Translations under genes and position numbers: made by a program
The notes under the pieces: model-generated
What the model saw: the letters and a program-made list of their open reading frames with translations, nothing else
What the model was told of the DNA's origin: nothing
The model's database searches: none
In this document: piece after piece, positions 26,710-34,155 of the stretch
How the letters are laid out: each line of letters begins with the position of its first letter
Position numbering within the stretch: position 1 is the first letter of the stretch
Source: Sphingobacteriia bacterium
Lineage (GTDB): Bacteria; Bacteroidota; Bacteroidia; B-17B0; Aurantibacillaceae
DNA: 36,354 bases
Direction of reading: 5' to 3'
Assembly (NCBI GenBank): GCA_009927275.1
Contig: RFNG01000091.1
Location: 1 to 36,354 of the forward strand

Positions 26710-28101
26710 ATGAATCACAGCACTATAGTAGACTATATTACACAACACAAAACCCGTTTTATAAATGAATTATGCGATCTTTTGCGCATGCCTTCGGTTA
26801 GTGCAAAACCAGAGTATAAAGCAGATATGCTGGCAACGGCGGAAGCCATTAAACACCGTTTATTAGAAGCTGGTGCTGACAGTGTTGAAATTTCAGCAAC
26901 TGCAGGCTATCCGGTTGTGTACGGTGAAAAAATTATTGATGTTAAAAAACCAACCGTATTGGTTTACGGACATTATGACGTGCAGCCCGCAGAGCCCTAT
27001 GAGCTGTGGCATTCGCCTCCCTTTGAGCCTGTAATTCGCAATACCGAACTGCATCCGCAAGGTGCCATTTTTGCGCGCGGTGCATGCGATGATAAAGGCC
27101 AGGTTTATATGCACATAAAAGCCTTTGAGCTTATGATAAAAACCAACACCTTGCCTTGCAACGTGAAATTTATGATTGAAGGCGAAGAAGAAGTAGGTTC
27201 TCCAAATTTAGGTCCTTGGATAATTCAGCATAAATCAAAACTCCAGGCCGATGTTATTTTAATTTCAGATACATCTATAACTGCAAATGATGCACCAAGT
27301 ATTGATTGTGGATTACGTGGTTTGGCCTATATGGAAGTAGAAGTTACCGGACCAAATCGTGATTTACACAGTGGCGTTTATGGAGGCGCTGTTGCAAATC
27401 CCATAAATATATTGTGCCAGATGATTGCTTCTTGCCATGATGAAAACCGGCACATTACAATACCGGGATTTTACGATAAGGTCCGAACCTGGTCTCCAGA
27501 GGAGCGGGCCGAAATGGCAAAGGCGCCGTATAACGAAACTGCATATTGTAAAGATTTAAATATTAATCAGGTTTGGGGTGAAACCGGTTTTACAACCATA
27601 GAACGTACAGGTATTCGGCCTACGTTAGATGTTAATGGCATCTGGGGCGGATATACTGGCGAAGGTGCAAAAACCGTTTTGCCATCAAAAGCTTTTGCAA
27701 AAATTAGTATGCGCCTTGTGCCAAATCAAAGTTCAGATGAAATTGCACAGTTGTTTAAATCGTATTTTGAAAAAATTGCACCCTCGGCGGTAAGTATAAA
27801 CGTAACTGTGCACCATGGCGGTGAACCTGTATTAGTTCCAACAAACAGTGCGGGATATAAGGCTGCAAGCCAAGCCATGCAAGAAACATTTGGTAAAACT
27901 CCTATTCCAACCCGCGGGGGCGGTAGTATTCCCATTGTTGCCTTATTTAAAAAAGAACTTAAACTGGACAGCATATTGTTTGGCTTTGGCCTGGATTCAG
28001 ATGCCTTGCATTCGCCTAATGAACATTTCGGCATTTTTAATTATTTAAAAGGAATAGAAACGATACCCTTATTTTATAAACATTTTGTAAATTCAAAATA
28101 A
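26710..28101 (+). CDS. M20-family dipeptidase/metallopeptidase
   Basis: A 463-residue zinc-dependent peptidase of the M20/M28 clan (carnosinase/PepV-like branch), probably cytoplasmic as no signal peptide is seen. Metal and catalytic motifs are VYGHYDVQPA (His88, Asp90), FARGACDDKGQ (bridging Asp127), IEGEEEVGS (catalytic Glu159, ligand Glu160), LISDTS (Asp ligand) and the terminal SPNEHFGI (His ligand). The lid/dimerisation domain (about 205-365) contains the RDLHSGVYGG motif. Substrate, probably dipeptides, is inferred from family membership. Its own promoter region precedes it, and the Bax-inhibitor-like gene follows after 3 bases. Confidence 0.92.
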   Translation: MNHSTIVDYITQHKTRFINELCDLLRMPSVSAKPEYKADMLATAEAIKHRLLEAGADSVEISATAGYPVVYGEKIIDVKKPTVLVYGHYDVQPAEPYELWHSPPFEPVIRNTELHPQGAIFARGACDDKGQVYMHIKAFELMIKTNTLPCNVKFMIEGEEEVGSPNLGPWIIQHKSKLQADVILISDTSITANDAPSIDCGLRGLAYMEVEVTGPNRDLHSGVYGGAVANPINILCQMIASCHDENRHITIPGFYDKVRTWSPEERAEMAKAPYNETAYCKDLNINQVWGETGFTTIERTGIRPTLDVNGIWGGYTGEGAKTVLPSKAFAKISMRLVPNQSSDEIAQLFKSYFEKIAPSAVSINVTVHHGGEPVLVPTNSAGYKAASQAMQETFGKTPIPTRGGGSIPIVALFKKELKLDSILFGFGLDSDALHSPNEHFGIFNYLKGIETIPLFYKHFVNSK

Positions 28102-28104
28102 ATT

Positions 28105-28824
28105 ATGAGTTCATTTAACCTCAATTCGTATAATCCGGCAGATATTAATGCCGTTGATGTTCAGCGTGAGCAAGCAGCATTTATGACCCGCGTATATATG
28201 TGGATGTCGGTTGCTCTGTCAATTACGGGCGGCATAGCGTATTATGTAGCAGGCACACCAGAAATATTAAATATTATTTTTTCCTCTACCATTGTTTTAA
28301 TAGTATTGGTTGTATTACAAATTGGATTGGTTATGTATTTAACCCGTTCTATGAATGCATTGCGCGCTACTACTGCAACTGCCTTGTTCTTGTTATATGC
28401 AGCGCTCAACGGTCTATTGTTTTCATCCATTTTTATAATTTATACTGAATCCTCCATTGCTTCTACGTTTTTAATTACTGCCGGAACATTTGCCATAATG
28501 AGTGCTTATGGATATTTTACAAAATCCGATTTAACCCGAATTGGCAATCTATGTATGATGGCTTTGATTGGTTTAATTTTGGCCTCAGTAGTAAATATAT
28601 TTTGGAATAATGAAACGCTTTACTGGATATGTACATACGTTGGCGTACTGATTTTTGTTGCCCTGGTTGCCTATGATACGCAAAAAGTGAAACAATTAAA
28701 TGTTATTGGTAATGAAGGAACCGAAGCTGATAAAAAAGAATCTATAATGGGAGCTTTAATCCTGTATCTCGATTTTATAAACCTGTTTTTATATCTTTTA
28801 CGCATTTTTGGTAAACGCAAATAG
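28105..28824 (+). CDS. Bax inhibitor-1/YccA-family membrane protein
   Basis: A 239-residue protein with seven hydrophobic segments after a polar 28-residue N-terminus (FMTRVYMWMSVALSITGGIAYY begins the first). The conserved late motif VAYDTQKVKQL and the final LYLDFINLFLYLLRIFG are diagnostic of the BI-1/TMBIM family, which forms pH-sensitive Ca2+ leak channels in characterised bacteria (BsYetJ) and interacts with FtsH in E. coli (YccA). It lies 3 bases after the peptidase stop, so cotranscription is likely. The physiological role here is not evident from the context. Confidence 0.94.
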   Translation: MSSFNLNSYNPADINAVDVQREQAAFMTRVYMWMSVALSITGGIAYYVAGTPEILNIIFSSTIVLIVLVVLQIGLVMYLTRSMNALRATTATALFLLYAALNGLLFSSIFIIYTESSIASTFLITAGTFAIMSAYGYFTKSDLTRIGNLCMMALIGLILASVVNIFWNNETLYWICTYVGVLIFVALVAYDTQKVKQLNVIGNEGTEADKKESIMGALILYLDFINLFLYLLRIFGKRK

Positions 28825-28929
28825 TGCGTGTTAAAATAACCTTAACTATCTCATACATGCCAATCAGCCGAAAAGTAGTTTACGGCCCGGTAAATGCAGG
28901 ATTAAAAATGGAATTATTACATTTAAAAT

Positions 28930-29421
28930 ATGCCTATTAATCTTATTGTAGCTACAGACCTAAATAACGGCATTGGCTATCAAAATAAATTATTATGTCA
29001 TTTACCCGCTGATTTGGCGTATTTTAAAAAAACCACTTTAGGATTTCCGGTTGTAATGGGTCGAAAAACATTCGAGAGCATCGGCCGTATATTACCCGGG
29101 CGACAAAACATAATAATCAGCGCATCGGGTTTTACCATTCCTGGAGCACTTTCATTAAAATCTATTGAAGCATTCAAAACGATGTACATTAAAGATCAAA
29201 CCTATTTTATAATTGGTGGTTCCTCCATATATGAGCAAACGCTTTCATGGGCTGACTGTGTTTATAGAACGCTTATTCAGCATCGTTTTCAGGCCGATGT
29301 TTTTTTTCCAAACTTAAGCACCAACGGCTTCACACTAACAGATGAAACCTTAGGCACACAAGACCAAAAAAATAGCTATAAGCATAGTTTTCAAATTTGG
29401 AAACCCTCAATGCATGTTTGA
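28930..29421 (+). CDS. folA: Dihydrofolate reductase
   Basis: A 163-residue NADPH-dependent reductase making tetrahydrofolate. Motifs are LIVATDLNNGIGYQNKLL (5-22), HLPADLAYFK with active-site Asp28, VVMGRKTFESIGR (41-53), LPGRQNIIIS and FIIGGSSIYEQ (93-103). The normally near-invariant Trp before the HLPxD motif (WHLP or WNLP) is Cys23 here. Otherwise length and order are standard. Start ATG at 28930; its 3' end overlaps the plsC start by 8 bases. It links functionally to pabB elsewhere in the window (folate pathway) but not to the adjacent genes. Confidence 0.95.
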   Translation: MPINLIVATDLNNGIGYQNKLLCHLPADLAYFKKTTLGFPVVMGRKTFESIGRILPGRQNIIISASGFTIPGALSLKSIEAFKTMYIKDQTYFIIGGSSIYEQTLSWADCVYRTLIQHRFQADVFFPNLSTNGFTLTDETLGTQDQKNSYKHSFQIWKPSMHV

Positions 29422-30166
29422 AATACTAAGACGCATACTTACCAGCATTTGGAAAATCTGGTTCGCCTTTTGTTTTGCAACTGTTTTTTTAATATTGTTT
29501 CCATTGTTTTGGATTGTATTTAAAACACGTTTTCAGCGGGGTATATATATATTAAAAATAATATTATCTAAAACCGTTTGTGGTTTGGTAGGGATATTTC
29601 CAAAAGTAATAAATCACAATGCAATTCATCACTTTTCAAAACCAGTGGTATTTGTTTGTAATCACAGCTCGTACTTAGACATTTTATTATTTCCAGTAAT
29701 TTTTAATCAAACCTCAATTTTTATGGCAAAGGCGGAACTTTTAAAAATTCCGTTATTTAATATGTTTTTTAAGTATAGTGATATTCCGGTTGACCGAAAA
29801 AGACCAATATCTGGCAAAGCTGCATTTGATCAGGCAGCCGATAAACTTCGTAACGGCATGCATATGATTATTTTTCCAGAGGGTACCATCAGTTCAAGCG
29901 GTAAGTTATTACCATTTAAAAACGGACCTTTTAAACTGGCTATTGACATGCAAGTTCCACTATTGCCTTTAGCTTTTAAAAATAATTGGAAATACCTGCA
30001 AAACGGGGGTTTTTTTAAAAGTTTAGGCCAGCCTGGATTTCCCGAATTACATATTGGGCCTCCAATTCAAACCCAAGGACTTAGTAATCAACACTTGGAA
30101 GAAGTTAAACAAAAAGTTCTTAATTTTATGCAATTGCACAGCGTTTCACAATGTCTCAAGAAGTAA
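29414..30166 (+). CDS. plsC: 1-acyl-sn-glycerol-3-phosphate acyltransferase
   Basis: A 250-residue membrane-associated acyltransferase that makes phosphatidic acid. A hydrophobic N-terminal segment (about 11-37) is followed by the catalytic HX4D motif NHSSYLD (83-89), substrate-binding DIPVDRKRP (123-131), FPEGTIS (154-160) and a late LLPLAFKN block, in the order expected for PlsC. Overlaps folA by 8 bases and gatC by 16 bases, so the three genes are very tightly packed and presumably cotranscribed. Family assignment is clear; acyl-chain preference is not readable. Confidence 0.92.
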   Translation: MFEILRRILTSIWKIWFAFCFATVFLILFPLFWIVFKTRFQRGIYILKIILSKTVCGLVGIFPKVINHNAIHHFSKPVVFVCNHSSYLDILLFPVIFNQTSIFMAKAELLKIPLFNMFFKYSDIPVDRKRPISGKAAFDQAADKLRNGMHMIIFPEGTISSSGKLLPFKNGPFKLAIDMQVPLLPLAFKNNWKYLQNGGFFKSLGQPGFPELHIGPPIQTQGLSNQHLEEVKQKVLNFMQLHSVSQCLKK

Positions 30167-30459
30167 ACGATAAGGTTATAGATCAACTGGCGCATTTAGC
30201 ACGTCTTGAATTTAATGAACAGGATCGTGAACAAATTCGAAACGACATAAATCGGATGCTCAAGTTTGTAGAAAAACTTAATGAAATACCTACAGATACC
30301 GTAGAGCCTTTGGTGCATATGACTAACGAATCCATTACATTACGTCCAGATGTTATTCAGCCAGCGCTTACTCAAAACGACGCGCTTAAAAATGCACCCC
30401 TCAAAGACAGCGATTATTTTAAAGTTCCAAAGGTCATTGATCAGAACCGTTCAGCTTAG
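30151..30459 (+). CDS. gatC: Asp-tRNA(Asn)/Glu-tRNA(Gln) amidotransferase subunit C
   Basis: A 102-residue small subunit of the GatCAB complex that corrects mischarged Glu-tRNA(Gln) or Asp-tRNA(Asn). LAHLARLEFNEQD (13-25), INRMLKFVEKLNEIPTDTVEPLVH and the C-terminal LRPD ... LKNAPLKDSDYFKVPKVI are conserved family segments. The subunit wraps around GatA and stabilises it; gatA and gatB are not in this window. It overlaps plsC by 16 bases and the convergent small membrane-protein gene by 26 bases. Confidence 0.95.
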   Translation: MSQEVNDKVIDQLAHLARLEFNEQDREQIRNDINRMLKFVEKLNEIPTDTVEPLVHMTNESITLRPDVIQPALTQNDALKNAPLKDSDYFKVPKVIDQNRSA

Positions 30460-30700
30460 AACGTTTTAAAATATACTTTTGAATAAAACTCCAAATTTGC
30501 TTTCTAAAAATAAAAGCAATCAGCAAATAAGGTATTAGCATTAAATAAATAATGCCAGTGTTTAAACTTCTTGCCATAGAATTGGGCTGATGTTCAAGTG
30601 TGCTTTCTGCCGCCTGCTTACACATGGCGCATTGTGCGTATATTTTTTGCAAGCTACAAAGTATAATAAAAACAAGTATAAAACCAGTTTTAAATTTCAT
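30434..30700 (-). CDS. Small CAMCK-motif membrane protein of Bacteroidota
   Basis: An 88-residue protein with a signal peptide (1-22, ending YAQ), an exported CAMCKQAAES motif (Cys24 and Cys27), a polar loop with SLNTGIIYLMLIPYLL, and one membrane span (about 48-65) followed by a basic cytoplasmic tail. The C-x-x-C next to an S-[LG]-N-x-G-I-x-Y pattern recurs in many Bacteroidota small membrane proteins in my memory, without known function. A redox or metal-binding role is only a guess from the Cys pair. It is last in the mutL-rhomboid series and its 5' end overlaps the second rhomboid stop by 4 bases. Confidence 0.78.
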   Translation of the reverse strand: MKFKTGFILVFIILCSLQKIYAQCAMCKQAAESTLEHQPNSMARSLNTGIIYLMLIPYLLIAFIFRKQIWSFIQKYILKRSKLNGSDQ

Positions 30701-31425
30701 TTTTTTGATAATTGTTGAAGTTCGTCTCGCTCGCGTTTTGAGAGTGAGGCATATCCATTTTTAGAAATTTTATCTAACAGTGCATTCATCCGATCTTCAC
30801 CTGTATTGTGTATAACCCGAAAGACCGTTTTTGGTTTAAATAACTTTGGAAATCCTTTTTTCAAATAGTAAGCATAAATAAATCCAAATGCAGCACCACC
30901 AACATGGGTTAATTTTCCAGCGGCATTTTGATTAAGGTCAATAAGTGTGCTAAGAACAAATACAAGTCCAAAAAAGTACTTATATCGCAGTTCAATAAGT
31001 CCCCATAAGTGAACTGGATAATCGGGTGAAAATACAGTTATCATGGCCATCATTCCTAAAACAGAAGCCGAGGCTCCAATAACGTACCCGGAAGTAAAAA
31101 AGCCGAGTGCGAGTACTGTGCAGGCACCCGCCAGTCCACTGTAGATATAAATTTTCCATATATCGGTAGGTTTAAAAAACGTGTAAAAAAATCTAAGATT
31201 CATGTAAAATAAAATCATGTTCCAAAACACATGACCCACGCTTACATGCGTAAACATAAAACTTAATAAAGTCCAGGGGTGATGCAGTAATACAATAAAT
31301 GAAAATGACAAGGCCAAATGCTCTGTTATCGAGGGCAAGCCAATGCTGGTAAGTATATTACATGATAAAAAAATCAATGCATTTATTGAAATAATGGCGA
31401 GCTCCGGTTTTTGAAAAAGTTTCAT
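30697..31425 (-). CDS. Rhomboid-family intramembrane serine protease (second copy)
   Basis: A 242-residue six-helix membrane protein. Features are FTHVSVGHVFWNMILFYM (58-75; the conserved His and Asn of helix 2), the serine motif GASASVLG (117-124, catalytic Ser119) and THVGGAAFGFIYAY (173-186, catalytic His174). In the family these enzymes cleave membrane-spanning substrates. The C-terminal 55 residues are cytoplasmic, charged and end in LSKRERDELQQL, a helix-rich tail common in Bacteroidota rhomboids. It lies 8 bases downstream of another rhomboid gene. Substrates are unknown. Confidence 0.9.
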   Translation of the reverse strand: MKLFQKPELAIISINALIFLSCNILTSIGLPSITEHLALSFSFIVLLHHPWTLLSFMFTHVSVGHVFWNMILFYMNLRFFYTFFKPTDIWKIYIYSGLAGACTVLALGFFTSGYVIGASASVLGMMAMITVFSPDYPVHLWGLIELRYKYFFGLVFVLSTLIDLNQNAAGKLTHVGGAAFGFIYAYYLKKGFPKLFKPKTVFRVIHNTGEDRMNALLDKISKNGYASLSKRERDELQQLSKK

Positions 31426-31433
31426 GTGGCGTG

Positions 31434-32159
31434 TTAATAAAAATTACGATTAAACCTTCGCCAGTATAAAATAATTAAAACCCCAACAAGTAAACCTCCC
31501 ACATGTGCAAAATGCGCGGTGTTATCACCCGGATTATCCGTAATACCAGAAAATAATTCAATTATTCCGTAGCCTAACACAAACCACTTAGCTTTAACCG
31601 GAGGAAAAAACAGTAAATACAGGTAACGGTTCGGAAACAACATGGCAAAGCCGCCCATAAGTCCGAATAAAGAACCCGATGCGCCGATTATAACATAATT
31701 ATTTAATACTTGTTCTTTCATGGCAATGGCATCACTCAGGCTAAGATGTTCCCATATGTGCGCAGCCTGTTCCTCGTTAATACTTTGTAAAACCGCCGTT
31801 ATTTTATAATGCAAAACTGCATACTCGGGCAGGGCCGCTCCGAGTCCGGTAAGTAAATAAAAAATTAAAAACCGCTTGGCACCCCATACCGATTCTAATA
31901 CTTGTCCAAATATGTATACGCCCATCATGTTAAAGAAAATGTGCATAACATCGGCATGCATAAAAATATAAGTGATAAATTGATGGGGTTTAAAAACGGG
32001 CGACAAATGGTAATGTAAACCCAAATAATCATCCAGTCGTATGTTTAAACGTTCAAAAGCAAATTTTGCTAAAAATAATATAACATTAATTATAATTATG
32101 TTTTTAGTAACTACCGGCAAATAACCAAAACCGCTGGGCCTGTATGAATCGTTAAACAT
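31434..32159 (-). CDS. Rhomboid-family intramembrane serine protease (first copy)
   Basis: A 241-residue rhomboid with HADVMHIFFNMMGVYIFG (68-85), the serine motif IIGASGSLFGLMGG (157-170, catalytic Ser161) and AHFAHVGGLLVG (215-226, catalytic His219). A soluble insertion of about 40 residues (about 112-155) sits just before the serine-bearing helix, in the position where many Bacteroidota rhomboids are extended. It starts 2 bases after mutL stops, so it is cotranscribed with mutL, and it is followed by a second rhomboid. Protease activity is inferred from the intact Ser/His pair. Confidence 0.92.
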   Translation of the reverse strand: MFNDSYRPSGFGYLPVVTKNIIIINVILFLAKFAFERLNIRLDDYLGLHYHLSPVFKPHQFITYIFMHADVMHIFFNMMGVYIFGQVLESVWGAKRFLIFYLLTGLGAALPEYAVLHYKITAVLQSINEEQAAHIWEHLSLSDAIAMKEQVLNNYVIIGASGSLFGLMGGFAMLFPNRYLYLLFFPPVKAKWFVLGYGIIELFSGITDNPGDNTAHFAHVGGLLVGVLIILYWRRFNRNFY

Positions 32160-32161
32160 AT

Positions 32162-33949
32162 TTAAGACTTAAAAAATTTACGAATATCAAAATCTTTTAA
32201 AAGCATAAAAATAGGTTTTCCTGCAGGGGAATATTGCGATTGTTTACAGGTTTTCAAATCTTCACGTAACCGCCCAAAAACACTTTGTTCTTGAATCCAA
32301 GAAGTTGTCCATGAACCCGTTTGCGCCAGAGCCCGGGCAACATTATCACGAACATCTGTAATGCCCTGATCCTGATGTAATAAAAACGATTCGCGCAGTT
32401 GTTCCATCCATTCTTTAGCGTGCTGAATTTCAACACCGGATGGTAATGCATATAAGATAAAATGTTGTCCGCCAAATGGCTCTACGCGAATACCAAATAG
32501 TAATAAGTCCTGCTGCCAATCACGCATCCATTGGGCTGCTGAAACACTTAATTCAAATTGTTCCGGAAATAAAAGTTCTTGCGCAGGCAATGCAGATTCA
32601 GCCGTTTTAGAAAGATAATACTCATAAAGAATGCGTTCACGGGCGCGTCGAATATCCATAAGCATAATGCCTTCAGGATGCGGATATACCATATACCGCT
32701 TGGCATATAAAAAAAATAAGTTATTTTCCTCTGCTTCCAGATTAAGAACCTGTGCGGGTGCTTCTGTATGTTCTGGAACGCTGTTAAATAATGCATCCCA
32801 GGAAATACCGGTTGGTTTTGGCTTGGGATTAAATTCGGGATGGTATGCCGGATTATAATCAATTTTAGGAGCTTCAAGCGGCTTGTCTGTATTAATTTGA
32901 ATATCCATAAAACCCATTTCCGTATTAAAATCTAAGCTGGGGCCGGCATTGGCTTTTCCCAGTGCGCGTCGAATCATACTTTGTATTAAATGGTATGCGG
33001 TTCGTTCATCGTCAATTTTAACTTCAGTTTTTGTAGGATGAATGTTAACATCTACATGTTGCGGATCTAATGTTAAAAATAAAATATACTTAGGTTGATG
33101 CCCATCAGGGATTAACTGTTCGTACGCCTGTAAAACAGCATGATGTAAATAGGGGTAACGCACAAAACGTTCGTTAATAAAAAGATACTGATCTTTGCGG
33201 GCCTTTAATGCATGTTGTGGCAAACCTACAAAGCCAGAAATTTTTATGTACGGTGTTGATTCATCAACAGGTAAAACCTGAGCGTCAATCTGAGCACCTA
33301 AAACCTGTCGTATTCTTAAAATACTGGTAGTTGCAGGCCAGTGCAACATTTCTGTTTTATTATGAATAAGTTTAAATTCCACGTGAGGATGAACCAAGGC
33401 AAGTCTCTCCGTCTCTTCTAAAAGGTGTCTAAATTCAACGCTATCTGATTTTAAAAAATGACGTCGGGCAGGTACATTGTAAAATAAATGCTTAAGTGTT
33501 AAGTGCGTACCCTTAGGGCATGAAACAGGCTCCTGAGTAATTATTTTTCCGTCTTCAATTACAATTCGGGTGCCTGGATTTTGTGAATCAGTTGCAGTAA
33601 GCATTTCAATTTTTGATACAGCTGCCATACTGGCTAATGCTTCTCCACGAAATCCCTTTGTTGTGATGCTAAATAAATCTGCCGATGCTGTAATTTTTGA
33701 GGTAGCGTGCCGTTCAAAGCATAATACTGCATCTTCAGCATTCATACCAAAGCCATTATCACGAACAGAAATTTTTGTTTTACCAGAGTCTTGAATAAAA
33801 ATATGAATTTCTGTTGCATCGGCATCAATTGCATTTTCCATTAATTCTTTTAGGGCATTTGCAGGTCGCTGTACAACTTCACCAGCTGCAATTTGATTGG
33901 CCACAAAATCAGGCAATCGCTTAATAATATTTTGTTTTGCGTTCAGCAT
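32162..33949 (-). CDS. mutL: DNA mismatch repair protein MutL
   Basis: A 595-residue MutL. The GHKL ATPase domain has ENAIDA (38-43), DNGFGM (64-69), TTKGFRGEALASM (96-108) and FYNVPARRHFL (156-166), followed by the transducer domain with VNIHPTKTEVKI (300-312). A Pro-rich linker (about 340-400) leads to the C-terminal dimerisation domain. In that domain the endonuclease metal motif DQHA(X)2E(X)4E is DIRRARERILYE (432-443) and the CPHGRP-type motif is YSPAGKP (573-579), so nuclease activity is doubtful. It would couple MutS mismatch recognition to strand removal. First gene of the minus-strand series with two rhomboids. Confidence 0.95.
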   Translation of the reverse strand: MLNAKQNIIKRLPDFVANQIAAGEVVQRPANALKELMENAIDADATEIHIFIQDSGKTKISVRDNGFGMNAEDAVLCFERHATSKITASADLFSITTKGFRGEALASMAAVSKIEMLTATDSQNPGTRIVIEDGKIITQEPVSCPKGTHLTLKHLFYNVPARRHFLKSDSVEFRHLLEETERLALVHPHVEFKLIHNKTEMLHWPATTSILRIRQVLGAQIDAQVLPVDESTPYIKISGFVGLPQHALKARKDQYLFINERFVRYPYLHHAVLQAYEQLIPDGHQPKYILFLTLDPQHVDVNIHPTKTEVKIDDERTAYHLIQSMIRRALGKANAGPSLDFNTEMGFMDIQINTDKPLEAPKIDYNPAYHPEFNPKPKPTGISWDALFNSVPEHTEAPAQVLNLEAEENNLFFLYAKRYMVYPHPEGIMLMDIRRARERILYEYYLSKTAESALPAQELLFPEQFELSVSAAQWMRDWQQDLLLFGIRVEPFGGQHFILYALPSGVEIQHAKEWMEQLRESFLLHQDQGITDVRDNVARALAQTGSWTTSWIQEQSVFGRLREDLKTCKQSQYSPAGKPIFMLLKDFDIRKFFKS

Positions 33950-34155
33950 TCAAAAGTACTTACAAGTTGATATACAGAAATGCTATTCTAACTCATTTTA
34001 ATGCTATACTCAACAATAATTTGTATTAACTCGGCGATAAAACACAATAATTTGATAATCAGACATATAATTCTAATAAATGGGGGTTATTTAAGTAAAA
34101 TGTTAGTTAATTGTTGAAATGTTTTAACTATCTTTATGCGTTTATACGGTACTCT
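33950..34155. other. Divergent intergenic region between mutL and the right-hand surface protein
   Basis: The longest gene-free stretch in the window (206 bases), AT-rich. It holds a 10-base direct repeat, CAATAATTTG at 34014-34023 and 34045-34054 (31 bases apart). TACTTTTG on the minus strand at 33951-33958 matches TAnnTTTG but abuts the mutL ATG. TATCTTTA at 34129-34136 is a one-mismatch -7 candidate for the plus-strand gene. No RNA gene or small ORF is convincing. Confidence 0.4.

Noticed and set aside
28857-28940. A 27-codon ORF (MPISRKVVYGPVNAGLKM...) between the Bax-inhibitor gene and folA
   Set aside because: It is short, matches no family I know, and overlaps the folA start; no separate start signal supports it.
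33951-33958. TACTTTTG as the mutL promoter
   Set aside because: It matches the -7 consensus but lies one base before the ATG, which would put the transcript start inside the conserved N-terminus, and no -33 box is present.
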